DNA of 64,000 nucleotides from Punctularia strigosozonata HHB-11173 SS5 (Eukaryota; Basidiomycota; Agaricomycetes; Corticiales; Punctulariaceae), in the NCBI RefSeq assembly GCF_000264995.1, contig NW_006767442.1:1146634-1210633 (forward strand), in the 5' to 3' direction. Position numbers and translations under genes: made by a program. How positions within the stretch are numbered: the stretch's first letter is position 1; every line of letters starts with the position of its first letter. The notes under the pieces are model-generated. The model was not told the DNA's origin. It ran no database searches and saw nothing but the letters and a program-made list of their open reading frames with translations. Shown here piece by piece: positions 34,600 to 45,051 of the stretch.

Positions 34600-35119
34600 A
34601 ATTGAGGACTGGAAGAGAATGCACAAGGACCGCGTCGTCGAATTCATCGCACGCCACAGACGTGCCGTAGTTAGTCACGTAGATGTTATATTTGCTTCGC
34701 AGCGTGCCATCGAGTTCCTCATCGGTTGGGAGCTCCCGGCTGCCAAGGGCCGAGTTTACGCGATCAGACTCGACGCGGAAGCTAACGATACGTTGTCAGC
34801 ACCTTCTCTGTATCGTGCTTCTATCGAAGGCTGAAATGACTCTCGTCTCGTCTCTCGGGCCCGGACTGGGGCCCACATACGTCTCACCACGACACCGCAC
34901 CCTCACCTGGCCAATCGGCTCTTGCTCGACTTCAGCGCGCTTGTAGGTCAGCGGCTTACCATCGAGGGGATCACGTACAAGGTACTCGCCTGCCATACCG
35001 CCACTGAGGAGTTCGATCCCGTGTACGAGCTGCATGCCACGGTTGGCGAGGATACCCTAAGGAAATATGTTCCCTTAACGGAGCTCAGGCAGCTGCTTTC
35101 CGACATCGATCTCGCTTGA
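34600..35119 (+). pseudogene. MQS-family fragment D
   Basis: It keeps exon 2 (HVDVIFASQRAIEFLIGWE) and most of exon 3 (VGQRLTIEGITYKVLACHTA, FDPVYELHATVGE, LRKYVPLTELRQLLSDIDLA, stop at 35119). Exon 1 is missing and replaced by a segment reading EIEDWKRMHKDRVVEFIARH, whose relative lies between copies A and B. The start of exon 3, including its acceptor and EVM, is lost. It is probably not functional. Confidence 0.7.
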
Positions 35120-35199
35120 TTTCATGTCCCTCAGAATGATGTTCAAATTCCATTTTCAGCCTCTCTGGCGCTCTGTGTTGCTCGCCTCCGTTGTACAGG

Positions 35200-35540
35200 C
35201 TCCTGCCGCGTGCAGATATCCCTAGCTTGTATCTAATGCATATATGCGTTCGATGCTGTTGTCACGAGACGGATATCGATGTTAGGGGACATCTACGTCA
35301 CTTCGAGGCGCAGGGTCGCATTGGAACACCCACGGGCTGCACCCCACCGATGACCCGGGGAAGAAGTACATCCCTGACAGAGCTGGAGGAGCTGATGAAG
35401 GACCATCGGTTGAATCGATGTCCTGTGAAGCGAAACGCTGACATTGTGCCGGTACCATACTTGCAGTTGGATATCGCTCGTCTGCTTTCGTCAGCGCTTC
35501 ATGTTGCTCGTCTCCATGTCCAGGATTGAACACCGTATAT
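35200..35540 (+). pseudogene. MQS-family fragment E (C-terminal tail)
   Basis: Near 35345-35410 two adjacent phases read DDPGKKYIP and LTELEELMKDH, the end of the MQS C-terminal domain. The downstream text (TTCATGTTGCTCG...) matches the 3' flank of other copies. Only the tail survives. Confidence 0.55.
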
Positions 35541-35711
35541 AATCGAGCTTCCAAATCCCGTCCATGATTGGGATTGTGATGTTATCCAACGAACAAACGA
35601 AACCTGTAATTGAACTAATCGTCGCATACCGTTCGAAGATTATATCATACCCTACTGCAAGAGAGCCTTCAGTATTACTGAATGAACCGGGAAGGCAACG
35701 TTGCACTGCAC
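35541..35711. other. Intergenic region
   Basis: Contains another diverged relative of the flank sequence seen at 17245-17290 and 34530-34560 (CCAACGAACAAACGAAACC). It also includes the 3' flank of the minus-strand secreted-protein gene. Confidence 0.4.
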
Positions 35712-36826
35712 TCACCGAAGAATGGACTTCAGCTTATCGAAGCCTTCCTTGACATCGGCTTCCGCATTGCCGTCCGCGATGCTGTGAATCAAGCCCGGCA
35801 AAAGGGTTCCCGCCGCCTCTGCGATTTGGACGGCCTGCCTCTCCGTTAGAACGTGGCTCCTCCGTGTGCCGACGACACCAGGGTGAACTGGTGGTTGAGG
35901 TGCGACGGAGCCGACTGGCTGGGCGTCGTCCTGGCCATCGTCGGTAGCAGGTGCCGATTGTTCGTCGGAGGTAGGCTGGTTGTCGGTAGCGGATGTGGGC
36001 TGGTCATCAGTAGCAGACGTCGGCTGGTCGTCGTCTCGATCGTCATTCGAAGACGATCCCTCCAACTTGTCCACGATGCTCTTTCCGGCATCAACCAGGT
36101 CAGGTACGATCTCCAGACCATCTTTGAAGACAGTCCCTATCCCTGGAGAACGAGACGCCAGGTTGCGAAGGTGGCGAGTCTCTATCGGACGAATAAGCGT
36201 TGGAGCAGTTTGCTGAGCACTGCGGGTAACGGAGGATGTCGGGAATTCTGACTCGAAAAAACTGGCTATGCGCTGGGCCTCCTCAGGTGTCAAGGTTTGG
36301 ATTTCCGGGGGGAGCACGCCCAAGAATATGCTGGTGCTTAATGGACTGGAGGCCGCCAGTGTAGTAGCGGTCACTGTCGGCGCGGCTGTGACGAGCTCAG
36401 ATCCGCCGGCTGCGATTATTGACGCCGCCTTGACTGGGAATCGGTTGACACTCGTGAGCGCGAGCGACCGCCTGGAAACAGAAGCTGAATTCGTGGGGTC
36501 GGCATCGGGGGAGGACTGCGTTTGGCTTGCATCCTCCGTGGCGTCGGTATCAGCGGATGCCTGCGTCTGGCTTACGTCCTCGTTTCCGGTGTCGAAGATA
36601 TCATTGAAGATGTCGTCGCCAAAATGAACGATCTCCGGCGCAGCGTGAGCGAGACCCTTTACGGCGATGCTGGCAAGACTCGAGTGACCGGATCCGGTCG
36701 ATGTCCTGGATCAATAGCGTCAATATGATTGCTAGAGATCAGAGGATGCTCTGCTCGCCTGGGGACAGGTGCTCCGGAAATAGAGGCGATCGTTCCAACG
36801 AACATGATTATGGCTGCGGCACGCAT
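35712..36826 (-). CDS. Secreted low-complexity protein, paralogue III
   Basis: Exons 36826-36759 and 36705-35712 join in phase 2, as in paralogue I, to give 353 residues. The first exon is a signal peptide (MRAAAIIMFVGTIASISGAPVP). The intron at the conserved position has a GC donor (CCAG|GCGAGC) and a CCAG acceptor. The mature part includes PEIVHFGDDIFNDIFD, related to the LGEDVF unit of paralogue I, then Ser/Thr-rich spacers, a helical stretch RIASFFESEF, and an SATDDQPT repeat. The C-terminal module RRSHVLTERQAVQIAEAAG, LLPGLIHSIADG matches paralogue I in about 46 of 50 residues. Likely secreted; function unknown. If the GC donor is inactive, this copy would be silent. Confidence 0.8.
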
Positions 36827-37399
36827 GTTTGATGATGCAAAACAAGGCGGCAAAGAGTGGGTGTGGGCGTAAGAAAATAGTTGAGAGATAAGACGGCTGG
36901 AAGCGGTGTGTTAGTGGTGGTGTTGCTCGAAAACACGAAATCGCTCACCAGACCAGTGCCTCAGTGAGCTCAGAGAACGAATGCGAAGGAGAGCCGGGAG
37001 CTGAAGAACCACGGCCGTTGTACAGATGCTTTATACGCGATACGCGCTCATGCTATCGGCAATGCTGGCCAAGCCAGCGTAAGGAGCATATAGAGTGTTC
37101 ATCGCCCCATGTCGGGTCCCAAACGCCAGGACAGCTCTCGCGGTAAGCGAAGCGCAGCGATTCGGCATACTGTAGGTCCGCATTGGATAGCGGCGGGTTT
37201 CCTGGGCTGGTGGTGCATTCCATGATGATACGTGAGGTGTGTTCAGAGTCACTGTTCTTCTATAGGCGCATTTCGATGCTTCAACGTATAGTGCAAGTCG
37301 TCGACCGTGGGTTGTCAAGCAAGCTACACGAGCATCGCAAGTGCACACTCGCATGATGCATGTATCACTGTGAGCGTACCACTCATCAGATTCGCTCTA
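36827..37399. other. Intergenic region
   Basis: Upstream region of paralogue III plus unassigned sequence. Short open frames on both strands are not protein-like. No repeat boundary seen before 37400. Confidence 0.4.
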
Positions 37400-37556
37400 G
37401 TCCGAGACGAGTGTCATACGAAACCTGGTAACGATCGGCGCTGGATCGAGGCCCAGAAGGACTGCCACATACTCAGGGTATGTCCGACTGCACATTAGAG
37501 TCCGATATTCAGTACGTGGGTCCGAAGGTCGTCCAGTACCTTCTTACTTCAGTCCG
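37400..37556. repeat. Dispersed 155-bp repeat, copy 2
   Basis: Same orientation as 30630-30786 with roughly 90% identity. It reads WIEAQKDCHILR in one frame. It lies about 360 bp upstream of the lipase gene. The other copy lies just downstream of the detached lipase exon 1, so both were probably moved together. Confidence 0.7.
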
Positions 37557-37917
37557 TAAGCCAATTCTCGGATCCCCGTCGTAGACTGCATATTGTGATA
37601 TCTAGAGTGCAGTCAGGATTTGTGATGTGGTCATCAAAGCTCAGCGCTCAGGGCCCGGAATACCAAACAGTTTCCGAGCGTATCGCATCGCCGAGACCGG
37701 GAATGAGCATGGCATTCAGGCAATCCTGAGCCATGGTAGACTCCAGAGTATCACCCTAACCAAACTTACGATACTCCAGAGTACATCGCCGTGTAGAGGC
37801 AAGGCACACCCTTCGGCCGAACCTCCGATGTAAGCAGGAAAGGAAATATATTTTCACGATTCCCCGCAGTCTTCTCTTGCGGGGTTGGTCGAAGCAGCTT
37901 CGACGAGAATTACGACC

Positions 37918-39213
37918 ATGTCCGGCATCGTCTCCAGATGGCTCACCGGCGCAGGAGGAACGCGGTTCTTTACCCAGACATACAGCGCAACTCGCCAGAA
38001 AGCCGTCCTCGTCTTCTGCCACGGATTCATCGAACACATAGAACGCTACCAAGCAGGTTTTCCGCTGTGTCTTACCCCTGAGGGATTTACAAATGATCTG
38101 ACCATCGTTCTTGCGTGTAGCATGTCTTCCCGGTGTGGGCAGATAGAGGGATTACGGTGCTTGCGTTTGACCAGCGGGGGTTCGGTCGCACGGCGCTGGA
38201 CGAGGAGAAGAGCAAGGATAGCGTGTATGGGAAGAGCAGCTTGCCCGAGCAGATGGCAGACGTAGAATGGGCCGTGAGTTATGCGAAAAATGAGCTAGCG
38301 GGAGGAAAACCAGTGTTTCTTATGGGACACTCGATGGTGCGTATGGCTATCGACCAAACAAGTTGGAGATTGTCATGATCGTCGTTTTTTTCTGTCGCAG
38401 GGAGGGGCCATTGTTTTAGGCTATGCTACCCGCTCACCGCCAATGAAGACGGTATCTTCACTCGCGGGAGTCATTGCGTCCAGCCCTTTACTTTGCCAGA
38501 CGAAACCCGCGCCCAAGATTTTGCGATGGGTAGGCGGTCAAGCGAGCAAAATATTGCCGAACCTGACGTTCAAGGCAGAGGTCAACTCGGCCGTAGGTCG
38601 TTTCTCATTTCCTCTTCAGTCTTCACGTTGATAAAGTTGCGATTGTCATCAGGATCTGACCCATGATCCGGTGGTCAACGACTCGTATAGCACCGATCCC
38701 TTGGTGTACGAGAAAGGAACTTTGCGGCAGCTGAGGGACATGCTCAACCACGTGCGTGCACAATGTGTGTTTCCTTGATCTGCAGAGGCTCATCTACCTA
38801 TCACAGGGTGAGCAACTGCTTTGGAACGACTACAAGGACTGGCCGAAGGACCTCCCGGTCCTTCTGATTCATGGGACGGAGGACAAGGTATTTTGACCGG
38901 CATGGGAAAGGCAAAGGCAGCATGCATTGACCAGGATAATAGGTGACGTCTTGCAAGTCGACCGAGGAGTTCTTCCAGAACCTGCCGGCCCAAGACAAGA
39001 AGTTGTCCTTATATCCTGTAAGTTTTCCGTAATCGATCCTTGAGCGTTGAATGCTGACGAATGGAGCAGGGAGGATACCACGAATTGCATAACGAGCCAG
39101 ACGGGGTGAAGGAGAAATTCATTGAGGAGTGCATCAGTTGGGTGGAGGCGCACCTCCCGGCTGAACCGAGCCCATCACCTGCCGCGGCTGTGGTCGGACC
39201 AGCCAAGCTATAG
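37918..39213 (+). CDS. YJU3: Monoacylglycerol lipase
   Basis: Seven exons in phase 0 (37918-38052, 38121-38336, 38401-38592, 38653-38751, 38807-38887, 38943-39017, 39070-39213) give 313 residues, the usual length. The alpha/beta-hydrolase features are intact: the HGF oxyanion strand VLVFCHGFIEHIERYQ, LAFDQRGFGRTAL, the nucleophile elbow GHSMGG (split by an intron after the Met), the acid in LIHGTEDK, and the histidine in GGYHELHNEP. The enzyme splits monoacylglycerols to glycerol and fatty acid on lipid droplets or membranes; the yeast homologue is Yju3. Intron 1 appears to use a GC donor (CAA|GCAGGT), the only placement that keeps the Q-H-V-F-P junction of the family. It converges with the GEP4 gene, 125 bp apart. 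Confidence 0.92.
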
Positions 39214-39338
39214 CCTTGCACTTCTCAACACGTCGAAATCGAGAATAGTATACGGTTGAACGGTGGTCTTAATTACGAGTATGAAGCATATAATATAGCA
39301 CGCATCGTCTATATTGTCCCGAGCTGGAATGGCATCCG

Positions 39339-40412
39339 TTATCGGCGCCCGAAAGTCCGGAGGATCCGCGACCTCCAGCTATTATTTTCCCGTTCTTGTC
39401 TCTCGAGCATCTCCGCCGCGGTTCGGTTGATGAACGCGTGCTCGATTGCCCGGTCTGGCTCCTCTTTCGTGAACCGCCTCACGGATTCGATAAGGGTCTT
39501 CTCCACCCAACGCATGGCCATGCTCTCCCGTTGCCACACGCCCGATGTGTATATCGCCAACGGTCCCGATGGCAGCGGCACCAAGGGCGCGTTAGCCTTC
39601 TCAGGGTTGGAGAGGTGGGGGAAAGGTAACGACGAGGCGGCATCTTGCTTTTCGGCCGGCGATGGTGAGCTTGTCTCCGGCGTTGTCTGCGCGCGTCGGG
39701 GTTTCATCCGGTTGGCCATCACGACGTCCGTGAAGATGCGGTCTCCGACGACGATAAGCTCGTGGTCCGCTATAGGGCGGGGAAGGGACAAGAAGTAGGT
39801 GCGTATCCCGGATATGCAGCGGTAGGAGGGTTTGAGAGACGCATGCCGGAGTACGGGGACGCGAAGATGGTTGGTAACGGACTCGGCCTGAGCAGAGAAC
39901 ACAGTCGTTGGCATAGCGCAGAATCGGTGCAGAAATGGCGCGGTACCTGGATGAGAGCCGTGTCCCATTTTGTCCCGGCCGAGTTGCTGACAATCAGGAC
40001 GTTCCCCTCGCCGAACGCATCTCGGCACTCTTTCCATGCGTCCTATATTCTATATTAGACTTTCCTCGACATACGGGGAACGGTGAGCGTACCGTGAGTT
40101 CTGGTACTAAGCCGTCACGGCTCGGCAAAGTCTGGGGAGAATGTCGATTGGGCGCACGTTTGGATTGGACGGCAGCATCGTACCAAGCAATTGTCCTTGT
40201 CAAATACTGCTCCTCGGTATCCCGCATTTCGGAGTGCCGTAAAGTCAAGGTAGCGGATGTCTATCCTGATTACAGATGGTTGGGTATGTGACGTTCGGGT
40301 GAGGTGAGGTGAGCAAAGCCTCTTCACCTTTGACCGTCAGTGCGGGGAGCACAAGTCTGGGGTTGAACAGGAGCTGAAAAGGGACCAGCAGCCCTGGTAA
40401 GTTGAAGGGCAT
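39339..40412 (-). CDS. GEP4: Mitochondrial phosphatidylglycerophosphate phosphatase
   Basis: Exons 40412-40328, 40260-40184, 40131-40093, 40042-39947 and 39887-39339 give 281 residues. Hallmarks of the HAD-type Gep4/PTPMT1-independent PGP phosphatase are all present. They are the N-terminal LPGLLVPFQLL and NPRLVLP, the catalytic DKDN in GAVFDKDNCL, the Thr/Ser motif IVSNSAG, the LRHASLKP lysine segment, and the GDRIFTDVVMANRM metal-binding end. It dephosphorylates PGP to phosphatidylglycerol for cardiolipin synthesis on the matrix side of the inner mitochondrial membrane. The first intron needs the second of two nearby acceptors (GATAG|ACATCC) to stay in frame. It shares a 146-bp head-to-head promoter with the clathrin light chain gene. 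Confidence 0.92.
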
Positions 40413-40558
40413 AGCGCAGCCGGATTTTCTGAAGGCAAAGTCGCTGGCAGAGAACCCATGCAAGGCAAGCTGTGGCGCAGCGCAGCGATCATACCGACCA
40501 CCACGTCTACGGCTTTTCTCCTTCTCCACACCACCCCTTGCCAGGCGCGTCCTCCACA
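40413..40558. promoter_or_regulatory. 146-bp divergent promoter (GEP4 / clathrin light chain)
   Basis: The two start codons are 146 bp apart on opposite strands. There is no TATA box. The CLC side has a pyrimidine-rich stretch (CTTTTCTCCTTCTCC) just before its start codon, a common fungal housekeeping promoter feature. Confidence 0.6.
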
Positions 40559-41542
40559 ATGAGCAACGACTTCCTTGCGCGCGAGAACGAGCTTCTCGGT
40601 GGCGAGTTTGACAGCGCAGGCCTCACCGGCGGCAACAGCGCCGACGACATCGACTTTGACCGCGCCGCGTCCGCCTTCCCGGACATTTCGCTCGACGGTT
40701 CCGGCGACATTCCGTCCGTGGTCTCTCCCGCCGTCGCCGCGCAGCCGACTGGTGGATTCTCATTTGATGATTTTGGGAGTCCGCCGAGGGAGAGGGTGAC
40801 GGAGGTCAAGGTGACTGGGGACGACGAGATTGAGAAGTTCGAGGATCAGTTTCCGGACATTGAAGTCCCTGGAGTTAGCTCTCTCTACGTTTGCTATGCT
40901 ATCTTGTTCTAATAACCATGGTTAGCCCCCGGTGCCCGTGTCTTCAGTGCCGACCTTCGGTGCAACACCGACGTTCGCGCCTCGTCCTCAGCCGTCAGCG
41001 CTTGCGTCCACGCCCATCCTGACACAACAAATTCAAGAGGATGAGCCCGAAGTGATCAAGTCAGCCGTATCCCCTTGCTCTTAGGAATCTCGGGCTGAAC
41101 GGACACTGTTCTTAGGCAATGGCGAGAACACCAGGCCGAGCAGATCAAAGTCCGCGACGAAGCCTCCAAGCAGAAACGTCAAGAGACCATCGCGAAAGCC
41201 GAACGCTCCATAGACCAGTTCTACGAAGAGTACAACGCTAAAAAGGAGCGTAACATCCGTGAAAACAAGTGCGTCGTCTTCAACCCCCCTTTCGTACAAA
41301 CGGTGCTAATATCACGTCAATTCCTTAGGGTGCAAGAGCAGGAGTACCTTGCCTCACTCACGGACTCGCTCTCGGTCGGCACGACTTGGCAACGCATCTG
41401 CTCCCTTGTCGAGCTCGAGAATTCTCAGAGCAAGACGTTGGCTCGGGCTGGCCCTGGCGCCTCCGACCTTTCGCGATTCAAGGAAGTTCTTCTCCGGCTG
41501 AAGAGGGAGGGCGACGCCGCTCCGGGCGCAGCTGGATACTAG
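40559..41542 (+). CDS. CLC1: Clathrin light chain
   Basis: Exons 40559-40873, 40926-41059, 41116-41268 and 41329-41542 give 271 residues. The acidic N-terminus (MSNDFLARENELLGGEF) is followed by the EKFEDQFPDIE block. The central helix EVIKQWREHQAEQIKVRDEASKQ binds the heavy chain. The end SVGTTWQRICSLVELENSQSK is the conserved C-terminal Trp-containing segment. The protein coats endocytic and trans-Golgi vesicles with the clathrin heavy chain. All introns are short with GT...AG borders. Confident assignment. Confidence 0.95.
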
Positions 41543-41760
41543 GCTCCCTGTTTTTCTACCAGGGGCTCATCTGTGGCTTCCCGGAGCTCGTTAGATGGAT
41601 CCGCCTGACCGCTTGTACATTCCTCGACCCTTCGATAATATTGGATGGACGCTTTCTGATCAATGACTCTGTTGCTCGAAAGGGTACATGTGCGCCCGCA
41701 CCCCAAAATATGAGGGTGACAAAAAAAAAAACACGTCCCGAGCCGTAACATCGGATCCCT
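41543..41760. other. Convergent 3' region
   Basis: Separates the stop codons of the clathrin light chain (plus) and P450 (minus) genes by 218 bp. It includes a 12-A run near 41722. No gene. Confidence 0.5.
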
Positions 41761-43935
41761 TTATTCGCGCTTTACCGCGGTGACCTTCAGTGGCATGTGG
41801 GGTGGTCCATGCTCTTGTCCTGCCGCATGCGGCTGAACGACGAAGCCTAGCTTCCAGAATATCTCTTCGTTTCCGGGGGAAAACACAAAGTCACGGAGCA
41901 ATGTAGCTAGCGTGAGCTCTGCGGAGAACACGTTTGATATCATCCTTCACCGGAACGTTTGCTACTGAAACTTACTCATCTCGATTTCGGCTAGCTTGAA
42001 TCCAAGACAAGCCCGAGGTCCACTGATGAAAGTCATCCTATGCTCCACTGAGGTCAGCGGCGTTGAATTACATCCTGTGTGGGGTACTTACTGATTCGCC
42101 CAGACGCCAGGCACGCGCGCTTGCGCGACGCTCCCTGGCAACGGTTTCAGCCACCTTTCGGGCTTGAAGTTCTTCGCGTCAGGTCCCCATATTCGTTCGT
42201 CCGAGTTTGTTCCACCCAGACCCATTATGATCTGCTGCCGCTTTCGGATGGGGACTTCGTGAATGGTCCGGCCGTCGGTCCCGACCACGGGGAACGCCAA
42301 GGGGAGCGTCGTGTCTTCGCGAGCGGTTCGGAGGAACATGTACGCAGGAGGGTGCAGACGTAAGACCTCCTTTATGACGGCATCGAGGTAGGGAAGGGCC
42401 ATGAGTTCGTCGTGCGTCAATGTGGCGTACTCGGTGAAGGCGTCAATGACTTCCTCTCGAAGGCGCTGTTGGACGTCCTGATGGTCAGCAAGGATACTAA
42501 GGGCGCGGGCCATCGCTGCGCTTGTGGTATCTGTTCCAGCAAAGACCAACATGCTTTATGGAAATTTTAGCATGTGCCATTCCTAAAGCGCATTGGATCG
42601 CACCTGATCTGAGCTATGAGCGACTCCTCGGGCATACGCTCATCGTCAGGCAAGTTGGTATTCGACTTCACTGTGAGAGAGAAAACATGATCGGAAACTT
42701 CTTTCCTCTGAGTTCATGCAGTACGAGGCTTACCCAGCATGCTGAAGATATCAGTGCCAGTTGCCGAGCTTTCCAACCTGCTTTTCCTCCGAGCATATAT
42801 CTCCTTCCCCGAGCGATACATGGTATCGACGATATCCCTGACTCTGCGTATTCCGTTGAATTGTAAGGCCATGACATCAACCAAGAACCGCCGGAAGCGA
42901 GGAGGCAGCGAATGCCTGATATCGGGCATGAGATCCATGAAAGGCGCAAATGGGAATACGGCGGGCCTGGTGACATGTAAGCTACCGATAACGACGAGCA
43001 TCGTGGTTGTAAGAAAGCTGACAGGAGGTTCTTGATGGCAGCGGTATACTCGTTGTCTGCCCTATCCGGGTTCAACGCGCCGAAATCGTAACCAACTCCG
43101 GCTCGTCCCATTATGTCGAGAGATGCACGAGACAGCCAGTTCAGCATGTCGATTTCGTGAAGCCCACCGCGAATATCGGTGGCGATAGCTGCGTTGAGCT
43201 GGGTAATTTTAAGGGGTCGCAGAACAATCAAGGGCGAAAATTACGTACGGCATTCACTACCTCTGTGAATGTCGGCATGAGAGTCCGGAGATTGTTGGTA
43301 GAAAAGTGGGGATTCAATATTCTGCGTTGCGCTCTGTGTATAGCACCTGCGACGAAAAGACACGATACGTGAGGTTTGGATAAAAGCGATATGTGTGCCT
43401 TGTACGTGACCATACCTTCTGCGGAGAGTATCCCGTCACCGAATATAAGTTTGTTCAGCCTGCAATCAATTCAGATGCGAACGTTCATCGCACTTGCGCA
43501 GCACAGCAAACTTACTCGATGAAGGCTCGAGTCTCTTCGAACTTTGTCTCGTCCTTCACGAGTATGTGATGAAGGGCTCGAGGGTCCGTCACATAAATTT
43601 GCTCATCCTGCAACTGGTGTGAGACACATCCCATTGCCAAGGAATAGAATTTACCCCGATCAAACCATTTACTTGAAAGACGCTGCCAAGAGTCGCAAAC
43701 TCTTCTTGAAGCTTGACACCGGACCAAGGATCAAACATCATAAGCAAATGACCTGGTACCACGTTGAGTATATGACAATGTCTCGTATGGTGATACACAT
43801 ACCAGTGAGAAACCCGGCATCCGGTGGTCGAGGAAGTACCCGAAGGATCGACTTGATTGCATAGCGTCGATACAGATGTCGTAAAGACCAGGTCAAGAGC
43901 GCGGCGGAGTATATCACCGTGACTGTATTGGGCAT
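41761..43935 (-). CDS. Cytochrome P450 monooxygenase
   Basis: About eleven short exons read in order. The N-terminal anchor (MPNTVTVIYSAALLTWSL) and Pro-rich hinge LPRPPDAG come first, then GHLLMMFDPWSG, YVTDPRALHHILVKDE and HRAQRRILNPHFS. The I-helix AGTDTTS, the ExxR motif in KEVLRLHPP, the PERW motif in FKPERW and the heme loop FISGPRACLG with its axial cysteine follow. All core motifs are intact. It is a microsomal P450 of the large basidiomycete class used in xenobiotic and secondary metabolism. The substrate is unknown, and no biosynthetic cluster partners flank it. Exon 6/7 splicing (CT|GTCAGC...CACCAG|G) restores NLLPAVFPFAPFMD. A 5' leader intron ends just before the start codon. Confidence 0.9.
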
Positions 43936-45051
43936 CTGTCGAGTACCAGGTTATTGATCGTCAACCGATGAGATAAAACGAGGACTTACTGTCGTATCGT
44001 CTGCACGTTGTCTCGAGAGGGAGAACGCTGAGGTAGGCGAAAGGAGTGTGGCTGAGTAAAAAGTGGGGCGCTGAGTAAATCGGACGTGAGACGGGCGCTA
44101 TGGATGGGCCGTCTGTGATAGCGAGGTGCTCTGAGTCGTTTGTCCATCCTCAGCTTGCACCGAGATATACGTTTTTGCTTTGATCATGCGGCGGCAAATT
44201 GGTTATTGCCTGTGTGTTCCGTTATGCAATGATGCTGCCATCGTTGATCAAGATAGGCAGAGGATCGAACGGCAAATTAGATCCAAATTAGATCCTGAGA
44301 CGCTTTGCAGATACTGAGCGTCATAACGCCTCTCGGTCTTCATCGCAGGCGATAGGACCCACATTTACTCGGAATGTGGCCTCAGGCGAGGTAGGAGCCG
44401 GGCTGGACTAAGCCGAAGAAAATGAAGTCACCGGAGCCCGGAGTGGACAGCCGAGGGACTCGGAAAGCGCTGTGTAACCCTTGCACCTTCAGGAGATAGA
44501 AAAAGGAAGTCGCTCCTGCAATCGTGTATGGGAGTGGGTTCGAACTCTGTTGGGCGCAGGCAATTCGCTGATGGGGCGAAAGGTCCCACATCGGCAAGTG
44601 ATCGTGTACCCCATTCTTGAGAACGTGCACAACACAGCACAGCGAGCGTATCAGTATACCACACCAGAAGAAGACGCGAGAGGGTTCTGGCGCAAGTCGG
44701 TCGTGATTGAGATAGTGATTTCGCGCAAGGTTTGTTCGCTGGCCGCAGCGGTAATGTCGAGGAAGCAGCGTGAGAAAACACTGCGAGTTGCGTTTCGGAC
44801 CAGGAACTTAACGACCAAGTCTGAACGATTAGCAGTGGCATATATTCTGAACATAATTCCGGAAGTGCTAATGCTACATAGCTGGTCTACGGATACAGTC
44901 CATACACAGTAAGATACTCTGGCGAAGAGATAACGAGTCGAGCCGGTCTACGAGGGAATTATGTCAAAGTTGAGTAAGTATCGATGGTATCAGGCAGTCC
45001 CGTGGCCTCCGATAGTTCGGAAGAGGGAAGAAGACGGAGTGCGCGTATGGA
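43936..45051. other. Intergenic region
   Basis: Upstream side of the P450 gene and 3' side of the minus-strand surface-protein candidate. Open frames at 44428-44841 (minus) and 44481-44912 (plus) overlap each other and look random. A GGTTCGAACTC word near 44535 is not part of a foldable tRNA. Confidence 0.4.

Larger units (their letters stand above)
30787..34600 (-). repeat. Right arm of large inverted duplication
   Basis: Reverse-complement partner of 17205-20822. The inner breakpoint is sharp at about 30787. The outer ~300 bp is more diverged than the OPT part. Confidence 0.85.

Noticed and set aside
44500-44570. tRNA gene suggested by GGTTCGAACTC
   Set aside because: The flanking bases would give a T-arm made mostly of G-U pairs, and there is no A box or acceptor stem.
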